DNA of 64,000 bases from Kordia algicida OT-1 (GTDB taxonomy: Bacteria; Bacteroidota; Bacteroidia; Flavobacteriales; Flavobacteriaceae): contig NZ_DS544873.1 of NCBI RefSeq assembly GCF_000154725.1, forward strand, positions 3,321,319-3,385,318, written 5' to 3'. Shown piece after piece: positions 42,921-51,387 of the stretch (position 1 is its first letter; every line of letters begins with the position of its first letter). A model generated the notes under the pieces. That model was given only the letters and a program-made list of their open reading frames with translations. It was not told the DNA's origin and made no database searches. A program made the position numbers and the translations under genes.

Positions 42921-44813
42921 ATGGAAACCGCACAAAAAAACTACATTTTTGATTTTGATAGCACACTCACAAGTGTAGAAGCTTTGGATGTTTTGGCAGA
43001 AATTACGCTGGCAAATAATCCTAAAAAAGAGGAAATTATCAACGAGATTCAAGAAATTACCAACTTAGGAGTTGACGGTGAAATTTCCTTTACAGAATCG
43101 CTCGAAAAACGCATCAAATTATTAAACGCACATCAATCTAATTTGGAGGAATTAATTGAAAAATTGCGACAACAATTATCTTCTTCTATTGAAAGTAACA
43201 AAGAGTTTTTTGAAAAATTTTCAGACGATATTTATGTGGTTTCTTGCGGATTTAAAGAGTTTATTGATCCGATTGTGAAAGATTATAATATTCCTTCCAA
43301 TCGTGTGTATGCCAATACGTTTCTTTTTGATGAAGATGGTTATATCATTGGTTTTGATGAAGAAAATCCGCTTTCTCAACACAACGGGAAAATTCAGTGT
43401 TTAAAAGACATGAATTTGGATGGAGAAATTCAAGTAATTGGTGATGGTTATAGCGATTATGTAACCCGAAAAGCTGGTGTTGCCGATAAGTTTTTTGCGT
43501 TTACAGAAAATGTGGAGCGTGAAAAAGCAGTAAAAAAAGCCGATCATGTGACACCAAATTTGGACGAATTTTTGTTCGTAAACGATTTACCACGAAACAT
43601 TTCATATCCAAAAAATAGAATCAAAATATTATTACTCGAAAATATTCATTCGGATGCGTTTGACCGTTTGGCAGACGATGGTTTTAGTGTGGAAATTTTA
43701 TCGCATAGTTTATCCGAAGACGATTTAATCGAAAAAATAAAAGACATACATGTGTTGGGAATTCGTTCTAAAACACAAGTAACGCCAAAGGTTATCAAAG
43801 CAGCGAAGAAATTATTGACTATTGGAGCTTTCTGCATTGGAACCAAACAAATTGATTTAGAGACTTGCAAAGAACACGGAATTGTAGTGTTTAATGCGCC
43901 ATATAGCAATACGCGTTCGGTGGTAGAATTGGCAATTGGTGAAATTATCATGCTAATGCGAAGTGTGTTCCCAAGAAGTACGGAAATTCACAACGGACAG
44001 TGGCAAAAAACAGCAAAAGGTTCGCGCGAAGTCCGTGGAAAAAAGCTCGGAATTGTTGGCTATGGAAACATTGGAAAACAATTATCTGTTTTGGCAGAAG
44101 CCATGGGAATGAATGTATATTATTACGATATTGAAGATCGTTTAGCACTTGGAAACGCACAGAAATGCAGTTCTTTAGAAGAATTATTGTCCATTTCTGA
44201 TGTGGTTTCTTTACACGTAGACGACAATGCTGCAAACCGAAATTTCTTTGGTAAAGCACAGTTCGATCAAATGAAAGATGGAGCGTTGTTAATCAATTTG
44301 GCAAGAGGTTTTGTGGTAGATATTGATGCTTTAAAAGTTGCCTTAGAAAGTAAAAAAGTTGCTGGAGCTGCTATTGATGTATATCCGCAAGAACCAAGAG
44401 CGAATGGAGCTTTTGAAACTCCGTTACAAGGTTTGAACAATGTCATTTTAACGCCACATGTTGGTGGAAGTACGGAAGAAGCACAACGTGATATTGCTGA
44501 TTTTGTTCCGAATAAAATTATGGCGTATGTCAACTCAGGAAATACCGTTGATGCGGTTAATTTCCCAAATATTCGATTACCACGACAAACCAATGCACAT
44601 CGTTTCTTGCATATTCACAAGAACGTTCCTGGAATTATGGCGAAAGTTAACAAAGTATTGGCGAAGTACGAATTGAATGTTACAGGACAGTATCTTTCAA
44701 CCGATAGTAAAGTTGGATACGTAATTGTGGATGTTGATAAAGAGTATAATAAGAAAGTTACTTCCGCATTAAAGAAGATAGAAAATACGATTAAGTTTCG
44801 TATTCTGTATTAG
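42921..44813 (+). CDS. Fused phosphoserine phosphatase / D-3-phosphoglycerate dehydrogenase
   Basis: A 630-residue bifunctional protein. Residues 1-220 are a SerB-type HAD phosphatase: nucleophile Asp11 in FDFDSTL, motif II VVSCGF (Ser), and motif III GDGYSDYVTRKAG. Residues about 232-550 are the dehydrogenase SerA: GIVGYGNIGKQ for NAD near residue 377, INLARGF with the catalytic Arg, PQEPR with the Glu, and LTPHVGGSTEEAQ with the His. A C-terminal ACT-like domain (about 555-630, HIHKNVPGIMAKVNKVLA) may sense serine. It thus holds the first and last steps of serine synthesis; SerC, the middle step, is not in this window. Confidence 0.9.
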   Translation: METAQKNYIFDFDSTLTSVEALDVLAEITLANNPKKEEIINEIQEITNLGVDGEISFTESLEKRIKLLNAHQSNLEELIEKLRQQLSSSIESNKEFFEKFSDDIYVVSCGFKEFIDPIVKDYNIPSNRVYANTFLFDEDGYIIGFDEENPLSQHNGKIQCLKDMNLDGEIQVIGDGYSDYVTRKAGVADKFFAFTENVEREKAVKKADHVTPNLDEFLFVNDLPRNISYPKNRIKILLLENIHSDAFDRLADDGFSVEILSHSLSEDDLIEKIKDIHVLGIRSKTQVTPKVIKAAKKLLTIGAFCIGTKQIDLETCKEHGIVVFNAPYSNTRSVVELAIGEIIMLMRSVFPRSTEIHNGQWQKTAKGSREVRGKKLGIVGYGNIGKQLSVLAEAMGMNVYYYDIEDRLALGNAQKCSSLEELLSISDVVSLHVDDNAANRNFFGKAQFDQMKDGALLINLARGFVVDIDALKVALESKKVAGAAIDVYPQEPRANGAFETPLQGLNNVILTPHVGGSTEEAQRDIADFVPNKIMAYVNSGNTVDAVNFPNIRLPRQTNAHRFLHIHKNVPGIMAKVNKVLAKYELNVTGQYLSTDSKVGYVIVDVDKEYNKKVTSALKKIENTIKFRILY

Positions 44814-44929
44814 ATATAAGATACAGGAATTTATATATTTTTCAGGTCAGCTATTAAAACTTGCTATCTAACTTAAGTAACGTATCTTTGTCCTAAATTG
44901 TTATTTTCACTTTAATTACTTGTGCTTCA

Positions 44930-44990
44930 TTGCGAAAGTTTTGAAAAAAACTTGTGGCAATCTGTTAATTTACAGATTACTTCATTGTTT
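44930..44990. repeat. Dispersed intergenic repeat, family 1, half copy D
   Basis: TTCATTGCGAAAG ... CTTGTGGCAATCTGTTAATTTACAGATTAC resembles the left half of copy A (7405-7510). It lies in the 222-nt gap between the serA fusion and the hemolysin III gene. Confidence 0.45.
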
Positions 44991-45035
44991 TACTACTTGA
45001 AATTGACAATCTTCAATTCATAAAAACAAACGCTC

Positions 45036-45680
45036 TTGAAACCAGAAAAAGAAATCGTTTATTATTCTCCTACAGAAGAAAAACTCAATATCATTTCGCA
45101 TGCTATTGGAGTCGTTTTGGGCGTTATTGCACTGATATTTTTGGTAGCCCGTGCGAGTGAGAATGGCGAAGCGATACACATGATTAGTTTTATCATTTAC
45201 GGACTGAGTATTATTGTCTTGTATTTGGCTTCTACCTTATATCACAAAGCTACAAAACCTAGATTGCGAAATAGGTTACGAATTTTCGATCATGCCGCTA
45301 TTTATCTATTAATTGCAGGAACATATACACCTTTTGCATTGATTACTTTAAAAGGCACTACAGGCTGGATTATTTTTGCAACCGTTTGGTCATTTGCGGC
45401 AGTTGGCATTACGTTGAAACTTTTCTTTACGGGAAAATTTGACAAACTATCTACTGCCATGTATGTTTTGATGGGTTGGATTATTGTATTTGCCATCAAA
45501 CCTTTGATGGAAAACTTATCAAGCGAAGGACTGTTTTGGTTGATGGCTGGCGGAGTTGCGTATACCGTTGGTGCAGTTTTGTATAGCATTCGCAAACTTC
45601 CATTTAATCATGCTATATTTCACATTTTTGTTTTATTGGGAAGTATTTTTCATTTCATTTCTGTGTATTATTATGTGTAA
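45036..45680 (+). CDS. Hemolysin III / PAQR family membrane protein
   Basis: A 214-residue protein with seven predicted membrane helices. Family marks are EEKLNIISHAIGVVLG, ASTLYHK, IFDHAAIYLLIAGTYTPFAL, and HAIFHIFVLLGSIFHFISVYYYV, which carry the conserved Ser, His and Asp residues that form the metal site of PAQR-type hydrolases. The start is TTG (KPEKEIVYYSPTEEK). Lytic activity is only the historical family name; the in vivo role is unknown. Confidence 0.9.
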   Translation: MKPEKEIVYYSPTEEKLNIISHAIGVVLGVIALIFLVARASENGEAIHMISFIIYGLSIIVLYLASTLYHKATKPRLRNRLRIFDHAAIYLLIAGTYTPFALITLKGTTGWIIFATVWSFAAVGITLKLFFTGKFDKLSTAMYVLMGWIIVFAIKPLMENLSSEGLFWLMAGGVAYTVGAVLYSIRKLPFNHAIFHIFVLLGSIFHFISVYYYV

Positions 45681-45808
45681 TTTAGCATTTACATTAAAAG
45701 CCATTTAGAAACTCATGTAAACTCTTATTTACGGAAAATACCATTGTGTGTTCGTGGGTTTTGTTTTACTTTTATGAGAAGTATTGACGAAAAAAATAAG
45801 AAAACAAC

Positions 45809-46210
45809 ATGAAAGACTATGACATTAATATAAAAATAAAACTCGCTGCATTGTGGACTGCCACAACGTTTTGCTATTTGTACGGAGATTATTTTGAATT
45901 GTACACACCTGAAAAAGTAGAAAGTTTATTAAATGGTGAAAACGTTTTAAATTCTCCAGTAGCACTATTTTCAGCTTCTTTAATAATGGCAATTCCTCCA
46001 CTAATGATCGTAGCCTCTTTGTTTCTAAAGCCAAAACCAAATAAATGGTTGAATATTATATTCGGATTACTTTTTACACTTATGATGGTTCAAATTGCCT
46101 TTGAAAGTTTGACGCCTTGGTATGGTTTTTATGTCTTTTTAGCAACTGTTGAATCAATATTGACAGCTATAATTGTTTGGAATGCATTCAAATGGCCAAA
46201 AGAAAATTAA
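45809..46210 (+). CDS. Four-helix membrane protein, DUF6326-like
   Basis: A 133-residue protein with four membrane segments (roughly residues 11-30, 49-72, 78-97 and 102-126) and a short charged N-terminus. The pattern NIKIKLAALWTATTFCYLYGDYF recalls small DUF6326 proteins. I cannot assign a function. It begins a plus-strand accessory stretch; the nuclease-like gene follows after 53 nt. Confidence 0.7.
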   Translation: MKDYDINIKIKLAALWTATTFCYLYGDYFELYTPEKVESLLNGENVLNSPVALFSASLIMAIPPLMIVASLFLKPKPNKWLNIIFGLLFTLMMVQIAFESLTPWYGFYVFLATVESILTAIIVWNAFKWPKEN

Positions 46211-46263
46211 TTCTACTAGATAAATGAAAAAAGAGCTAGGTAAAAAATGAATCAAAAACCACA

Positions 46264-47064
46264 ATGGCAACAAGAAAAACATTTGAAAAAGCGATTATAG
46301 CAAAATGTAAAAATCCAAACCTAAAGGCGAATGGTTATTTTTCAACAAATAAAGAAAATTTACTTGAGGGAATTGATATTAGTTTATTCCAAGAAGATTT
46401 AACGAGCGGTAGTGGCAATGAGTTACAAAGTAAATTCAATGCCATCTATTCATCTGCGGCGCTTGCTGTTAATAATTTTTCGATTGTAAAAAAAGAGTCT
46501 TCTACATTTAATTATCTTGGATATTCAAATTTTTATGATGCGAAATTTGAACGAAAATTTATAACTGGATTGGGAGGAACAGCACCAAATCTCGATTTTA
46601 CTATTGAAAATAACGACGTTGTCATTGCATTTGAATCAAAATACCTTGAAATTACTACGAAAAAGAAAGTAAAATTTGCAAAATCATACAATAAAGAAAA
46701 ATTGAATTATCTTGATGATTTTTGGTTTGATATCATCAACCAACACAAAGATTCTCGTTTCTATCTTGATGTGGCACAATTGATAAAACATGCTATCGGA
46801 CTCATCAATTACAAAAGAAAATATTCAACAAAAAAGATCGTTCTTGTGTATATTTATTGGTTGCCTGAAAATTACGAAGCTTTTACAAATTTTAAAGAAC
46901 ATCAAAAAGAATTACGAGAATTTGAAGCTCTTTTGAAGGAAAACAAGGACTTGCAATTTATCAGTACAACCTATACCGAATTTTGGAAAGCTTATGAACA
47001 TGAGAATTCAATATTCAAAAAGCATTTTAACAAAGTGAAAAAAAGATATAAAATTAAAATTTAA
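46264..47064 (+). CDS. PD-(D/E)xK-like putative restriction endonuclease
   Basis: A 266-residue basic protein. The centre shows a candidate PD-(D/E)xK site: GTAPNLDFTIENND (Asp) followed by VVIAFESKYLEITT (Glu-Ser-Lys). It resembles proteins named PGN_0703-type putative restriction endonuclease in Bacteroidetes. No methyltransferase, specificity subunit or helicase is next to it, so it may be a stand-alone nuclease. The downstream membrane gene begins 4 nt after its stop, suggesting co-transcription. Confidence 0.65.
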   Translation: MATRKTFEKAIIAKCKNPNLKANGYFSTNKENLLEGIDISLFQEDLTSGSGNELQSKFNAIYSSAALAVNNFSIVKKESSTFNYLGYSNFYDAKFERKFITGLGGTAPNLDFTIENNDVVIAFESKYLEITTKKKVKFAKSYNKEKLNYLDDFWFDIINQHKDSRFYLDVAQLIKHAIGLINYKRKYSTKKIVLVYIYWLPENYEAFTNFKEHQKELREFEALLKENKDLQFISTTYTEFWKAYEHENSIFKKHFNKVKKRYKIKI

Positions 47065-47068
47065 AACA

Positions 47069-47416
47069 ATGATTAAAAAATTTGACATAAAGCTAATTAT
47101 ACTTGAATGTGTTGCGCTGATTTTTATTATAAGCGGAATCAAACGGTTGTATTTTGCCTATAATGGCACTATTTTCAACGCCTTAACAGAGGAAGACTGG
47201 AAAATGTATGAAGCATTGACCGATATGTATGCGTCACAATTTTTAGATAATCAATCATATTGGATCTTAGCTGCAATGCTAATTGGAATTTTAGTAATCG
47301 GACTTATCAATTGGAAAAACAACTTTGGAATTATAAACTCAATAGCTGTACTAATTTTGACAGTAGGTATTGCCATGACTGGATTTTACACAACTGGAAT
47401 TGTAAACAAATACTGA
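47069..47416 (+). CDS. Small membrane protein, possibly 3'-frameshifted
   Basis: A 115-residue protein with three membrane segments (about residues 7-25, 68-84, 90-110). No family recognised. After its TGA (47414-47416), another frame continues with FCGIFAEKYGTAFLIGGLMIFFVGILILW and ends at 47537, adding a fourth membrane segment without a start codon of its own. A one-base shift near 47412 would join the two into one protein of about 155 residues. It directly follows the nuclease-like gene and may be its partner. Confidence 0.55.
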   Translation: MIKKFDIKLIILECVALIFIISGIKRLYFAYNGTIFNALTEEDWKMYEALTDMYASQFLDNQSYWILAAMLIGILVIGLINWKNNFGIINSIAVLILTVGIAMTGFYTTGIVNKY

Positions 47417-47626
47417 ACTATTTTGCGGAATATTTGCTGAAAAATATGGAACAGCTTTTCTAATTGGAGGTTTGATGATATTTTTTGTCGGAATTTTAAT
47501 TCTATGGAAAACCATTTCGCTCTATAAAACACGATGACTCATTTCTAATCTAAACAAGAAACTCTACCACTACAATTATAATTACAGAAATTTACTTATT
47601 TTTCTATCAAATTTCAATACTCATCA

Positions 47627-48241
47627 ATGATTGCTAAAGAAATCTTAGAAAAATATCTAGAATATGTCTGCTTCTGGAACGCTTCAAAAGGTGCAAAAAA
47701 TCCACCTTCTAAAATTTTAGAACGACAATTATCTTCTTTAATGAAAGCAGTAGATATCTTTCCGAATGAAGATACAAACGAAGAACACAACACATTCTTT
47801 TATTTCTTTGAATATGGTGATTTCTTTGACAAAAACACGCATACAGACGACATCTTAACACCAAAAATGAAAGCGTTTGTAGATGCATGTATTCAGCAAA
47901 GTGAACACGCTAGAAGGCTTGAAGCCAGAAAAAATACTATTGAATATCGCCAAGTTTTCAACACATTACTTTCGTTCAGAATAAAAATAGAAATGCTATA
48001 TATTCCTGAGGGAATTCAATATGAAGGTTTTGGTAGTTTCGCGAAACATTTCTGCAATCATCAAAAAGGAAACATTCTAATTCCATTAAAAAAAACGCTC
48101 GAAGAAATTGATGAAATCCTTTGTATTTTGATTGATCCAACTCAAAAAAACATCGACAAAGAAACCTTGATTTCTGAATACGAGTATCCGACAGAAGATT
48201 TAAAAAGTGTAGCAAACGACTGGTTTTCAGATGGTTTTTAA
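47627..48241 (+). CDS. Hypothetical protein
   Basis: A 204-residue soluble protein without signal peptide or membrane segment; acidic, helical and rich in aromatic residues (FFYFFEYGDFFDKN). No domain is recognised. Codon usage and AT content look like the neighbours. The start is the ATG preceded by an AT-rich 89-nt gap after the possible end of the frameshifted membrane gene. Confidence 0.65.
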   Translation: MIAKEILEKYLEYVCFWNASKGAKNPPSKILERQLSSLMKAVDIFPNEDTNEEHNTFFYFFEYGDFFDKNTHTDDILTPKMKAFVDACIQQSEHARRLEARKNTIEYRQVFNTLLSFRIKIEMLYIPEGIQYEGFGSFAKHFCNHQKGNILIPLKKTLEEIDEILCILIDPTQKNIDKETLISEYEYPTEDLKSVANDWFSDGF

Positions 48242-48280
48242 ACATTTATAATCCACAGAAAATCGCTATCTTCCACACTC

Positions 48281-48871
48281 ATGAAACCTCGCAAAACATA
48301 TCTCAAAGGGAAATCGGTTTTTATCGTATCGTTAATTGTTATTCTAGTGACAGCGATGACGGTATATATTTCTGGGATCAATTCGCACCGAAGTATTACG
48401 ACAAACTTTTACATTTCACTCGGAATCATCGCTACTTCCCTATTTCTCTTTTTAACCTATGGTTTGTACAAAGGCATTCGTATCATGGACAACTTTCCGA
48501 GACTGCGACATTTTAAATTCAATAACAGATTTGAAAGTTCTGCAGATCTAAGCAACACAGATATTTTTGAAAATACTTTTGATGTTGGTGAAGGAATTGT
48601 TGGCATTATTGTTTCAATCATTATGTGGTTTTTGGCTTCCATAGTATTGATACTCTTACTTATGTTGTTAGAAACTGTTTTTCTATTCTCACTTTTCATC
48701 ATTATTGCTATGTTGTATTGGGTGTTTTTTAGAGCAGTGCGATTAGTGTTTTCAAAAGCATCTCAAACAAAAGGAAATTTCGGAGTTGCTACCGTGTACG
48801 CTTTCGGTTATACAGTTTTATACATTGGATGGATTTTTGGAATTGTATACGTAACAACTATCTTTAGCTAA
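48281..48871 (+). CDS. Hypothetical multi-pass membrane protein
   Basis: A 196-residue protein with about five membrane segments: residues 12-31, 42-62, a long hydrophobic pair at 105-150 and 170-192. A hydrophilic loop of about 40 residues (FPRLRHFKFNNRFESSADLSN) lies between the second and third. No family is recognised. It is 10 nt upstream of a secreted protein gene, so the two are likely co-transcribed. Confidence 0.65.
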   Translation: MKPRKTYLKGKSVFIVSLIVILVTAMTVYISGINSHRSITTNFYISLGIIATSLFLFLTYGLYKGIRIMDNFPRLRHFKFNNRFESSADLSNTDIFENTFDVGEGIVGIIVSIIMWFLASIVLILLLMLLETVFLFSLFIIIAMLYWVFFRAVRLVFSKASQTKGNFGVATVYAFGYTVLYIGWIFGIVYVTTIFS

Positions 48872-48881
48872 AATAAATTCC

Positions 48882-49544
48882 ATGAAAAAAATATACCTGT
48901 TGCTTCTATTTATCGGAATCGCCAATATTGCAATTTCACAAACGATCAAAGAAGTAGATTCGATGTCAAACATATTTTGCGATTATTTAAAAAAACTAGA
49001 CATTAAGAATGATACGCTAAAACTAAACACCTTATACGAGCAACAATTTTATCCATACTTGAGAACTGTAGAAAGTTCAAAAATTGACCAAATCGGGAAT
49101 CAGTTGTATTACCGATTGCAACGAAACTGCCTTGGATTTCGTGAATTGCTAGATCGCTTAGATCCTCCAAAAGATGGCGTGGATAGAAATTCAGGGAAAC
49201 CAACATCTCAACTGACTAAAAAACAAATTAAAGAGTTAAAAAAACGAACCGAATTTTACTACTATGAAGTTTCTGGCGAAAAAACAAAAGTAGTCATGAA
49301 AGATGGTTTTTGGACTGATTATTTCTCAGATAATACAACGTCAAAACTCACGTACAAATGGATTAGCGATACAGAATTCGAATTGGTTTTTATAGAAAGT
49401 AACAACGAATCGAGAAGTAATTTTAGCATAAAAGGAGATCGATTTATTTATCAAATTCTGTCTAAAGAAGATAACTTTTATTGGATGGCATTGAATATTC
49501 CTGGGCAAGTTACGTATGAAAAATCTAAAATATATTTCAAATAA
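48882..49544 (+). CDS. Hypothetical secreted protein
   Basis: A 220-residue protein with a signal peptide (MKKIYLLLLFIGIANIAISQ). The mature part is charged and contains RQLGFRE-like and VSGEKTKVVMKDGFWTDYFSDNT blocks; the latter looks like a beta-rich domain that measures stress or ligand in Bacteroidetes exported proteins, but I cannot name it. It lies 10 nt after the membrane protein gene and 6 nt before the VOC gene, so these three form a small operon. Confidence 0.65.
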   Translation: MKKIYLLLLFIGIANIAISQTIKEVDSMSNIFCDYLKKLDIKNDTLKLNTLYEQQFYPYLRTVESSKIDQIGNQLYYRLQRNCLGFRELLDRLDPPKDGVDRNSGKPTSQLTKKQIKELKKRTEFYYYEVSGEKTKVVMKDGFWTDYFSDNTTSKLTYKWISDTEFELVFIESNNESRSNFSIKGDRFIYQILSKEDNFYWMALNIPGQVTYEKSKIYFK

Positions 49545-49550
49545 AAAAAT

Positions 49551-49973
49551 ATGCAACCACGAGTTACAATTATTGGATTAGGTGTAAACGATTTACAAGC
49601 CGCTACTGCATTTTACAAAGAAAAATTTGGTTGGAAACTGACCAAAGCGAGCAATGAAAACATTTCATTCTTTCAATTAAATGGCATCTTACTTTCGCTC
49701 TATCCAAAAGACAAACTTGCCGAAGATGCAACCGTTGATCCAAAAGGTTCAGGTTTTAAAGGATTTACTTTGGCATACAACACACAAACAAAAGAAGAAG
49801 TTGATGAAATCTTTGCCGATTTAACCAATAAAAATGTCAAAATTGTCAAACAACCCGAAGAAGTTTTTTGGGGCGGTTACAGTGGATATGTTGCCGATTT
49901 AGATGATAATTTATGGGAAATTGCATACAATCCGTTTTTGGAATTGGATGATGCAGGAAATGCTTTGGAGTAA
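49551..49973 (+). CDS. VOC (glyoxalase/bleomycin resistance) family protein
   Basis: A 140-residue protein of the vicinal-oxygen-chelate fold. The two beta-alpha-beta modules are RVTIIGLGVNDLQAATAFYKEKFGW and GFTLAYNTQTKEEVDEIF, and the closing VADLDDNLWEIAYNP contains the usual Glu ligand. It may bind a metal and a small molecule; the reaction is unknown. It follows the secreted protein by 6 nt. Confidence 0.85.
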   Translation: MQPRVTIIGLGVNDLQAATAFYKEKFGWKLTKASNENISFFQLNGILLSLYPKDKLAEDATVDPKGSGFKGFTLAYNTQTKEEVDEIFADLTNKNVKIVKQPEEVFWGGYSGYVADLDDNLWEIAYNPFLELDDAGNALE

Positions 49974-49998
49974 AAAGTTCAATCTTATTTAGGCAATT

Positions 49999-50688
49999 CT
50001 ACAACTGCAATAACAAATTCGGATCAGGACAATTTTGTTTGTAAAATTCTACATCTTTTTGAGAAGAAACACCAGGATAATCTCCTGAAAAACCTTGCAT
50101 GTCTTTTATAATTTGAAAATGTAAATGTGGCGGATAATCTCCGTTAACACTTGCGTCGCCCAACGTTGCTATTTGTGTGCCTTTTGCAAAGGTTTGTCCA
50201 ACCTGAATGTTTTCTATAGAAGCAACACTCAAATGACCGTATAATGTATAAAATACTACATCATCAATCGTATGTTTTAGAATAATCGTCGGACCATAAT
50301 CGCCAAAGTTGGTATTGTTTTGAAAGCTATGCACTTCTCCGTCTAATGGCGTGTAAATTGGTGTTTCCGCTTCAATCCACAAATCTAAACCCAAATGAAT
50401 ATTGCGTTCGGTTTCAGGATTTTGATCGTTAAAATAGTCGCTTCTGTTGTAAATTCCGCGTTTCTCTAAATAACCACCATACGCTACTTTAGCATTTTTC
50501 ATCGCAATATGACGATCAATATACATTCCTAATTTTTCAGAAGAAGACACATCAACCGTTTTCAAAGCTTCATTGTTCACAGACAAATCTAACGGAACAT
50601 AGTTTGACTTTGAAATGTTTCTATCTAACACAAATAAAGGTTCGTTTCCTAAGTTTTGTAAAAGTTGTTTAAAAGATGTGTGAGTCAT
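49999..50688 (-). CDS. M23 family metallopeptidase
   Basis: A 229-residue LytM-type peptidase. Zinc ligands are visible as NIHLGLDLWIE (His and Asp) and PHLHFQI (the HxH motif), with VVFYTLYGHLS between. No signal peptide is seen in the N-terminal 25 residues, which is odd for an enzyme acting on peptidoglycan; a cytoplasmic role or an unusual export route is possible. It is convergent with the VOC gene and 18 nt after the small membrane gene on the same strand. Confidence 0.85.
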   Translation of the reverse strand: MTHTSFKQLLQNLGNEPLFVLDRNISKSNYVPLDLSVNNEALKTVDVSSSEKLGMYIDRHIAMKNAKVAYGGYLEKRGIYNRSDYFNDQNPETERNIHLGLDLWIEAETPIYTPLDGEVHSFQNNTNFGDYGPTIILKHTIDDVVFYTLYGHLSVASIENIQVGQTFAKGTQIATLGDASVNGDYPPHLHFQIIKDMQGFSGDYPGVSSQKDVEFYKQNCPDPNLLLQL

Positions 50689-50706
50689 GATCGTTTATTA
50701 TTAGCT

Positions 50707-51258
50707 TTAGGAATAGGTAACTTTCGTTTTTAATTGCATTTTGGGAATTATTTTTTCTATCAACACTTGCCGTTGTGCTTTCGATATAACAATAAATTGA
50801 TACTTATATTTTTTATTTTTATGTTGAAACGTCACATAATTCTCTCCGCCCATACTTTTTTTAGGACTTCCTTCTGATAAAGAATTAATCGGAGAACCTT
50901 TTACGTCATAACCTGTAAATTTGACAAATGCTATCTCAGAAAGTGGATAATCTTCGGTATAATCTACCGTAATTTTATGCGCATCAATAAAGAGAATTCC
51001 GCTAGTTTCATAATCACTTTTGTCATATTCACGAAAAGCTTTAAATGTTCCGATAAAGATACATAAAAGAGCTCCGTAAGCCATATATTTTAGCCATTGG
51101 TATTGAAGAATATTTATTTCAAACACATAATTTAAGAATACTCCAATACCAATTACAAGAACGATTCCTATAAATCCTAAGTAATAGATTTTTTCTGAAT
51201 TAGAAAATTGTTTAAACCCTTTCTTTTTTGTGACAAGATCAAAAGCTATTTTTTCCAT
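50707..51258 (-). CDS. Hypothetical two-helix membrane protein
   Basis: A 183-residue protein with two adjacent membrane segments (about residues 27-47 and 57-76), then a C-terminal soluble domain of about 100 residues with many strands (ILFIDAHKITVDYTEDYPLSEIAFVKF), similar in feel to PH-like domains of small bacterial membrane proteins. No function known. It is upstream of the M23 peptidase gene on the same strand with an 18-nt gap. Confidence 0.65.
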   Translation of the reverse strand: MEKIAFDLVTKKKGFKQFSNSEKIYYLGFIGIVLVIGIGVFLNYVFEINILQYQWLKYMAYGALLCIFIGTFKAFREYDKSDYETSGILFIDAHKITVDYTEDYPLSEIAFVKFTGYDVKGSPINSLSEGSPKKSMGGENYVTFQHKNKKYKYQFIVISKAQRQVLIEKIIPKMQLKTKVTYS

Positions 51259-51333
51259 AGCGCGAGATGAATATTATGAATTAATAGATCATAGTTTTTA
51301 ACTACGAATTCACGAATTGCTCACTGTTATGTG

Positions 51334-51354
51334 ATGCTGAATCTAGTTCAGCAT
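51334..51354. repeat. Inverted repeat ATGCTGAA ... TTCAGCAT
   Basis: Perfect 8-bp arms with a 5-nt loop (TCTAG) in the gap between ppk1 and the membrane protein gene. It is the common kind of Bacteroidetes intergenic hairpin containing TTCAGCAT. It may also act as a weak terminator. Confidence 0.6.
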
Positions 51355-51387
51355 GACGTAAATTAATGTTCTGAATTAATTTTTTTA

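Noticed and set aside
51306..51317. AATTCACGAATT, similar to the candidate AraC operator
   Set aside because: The spacer is one base short, so the arms are out of register, and no related gene is nearby.
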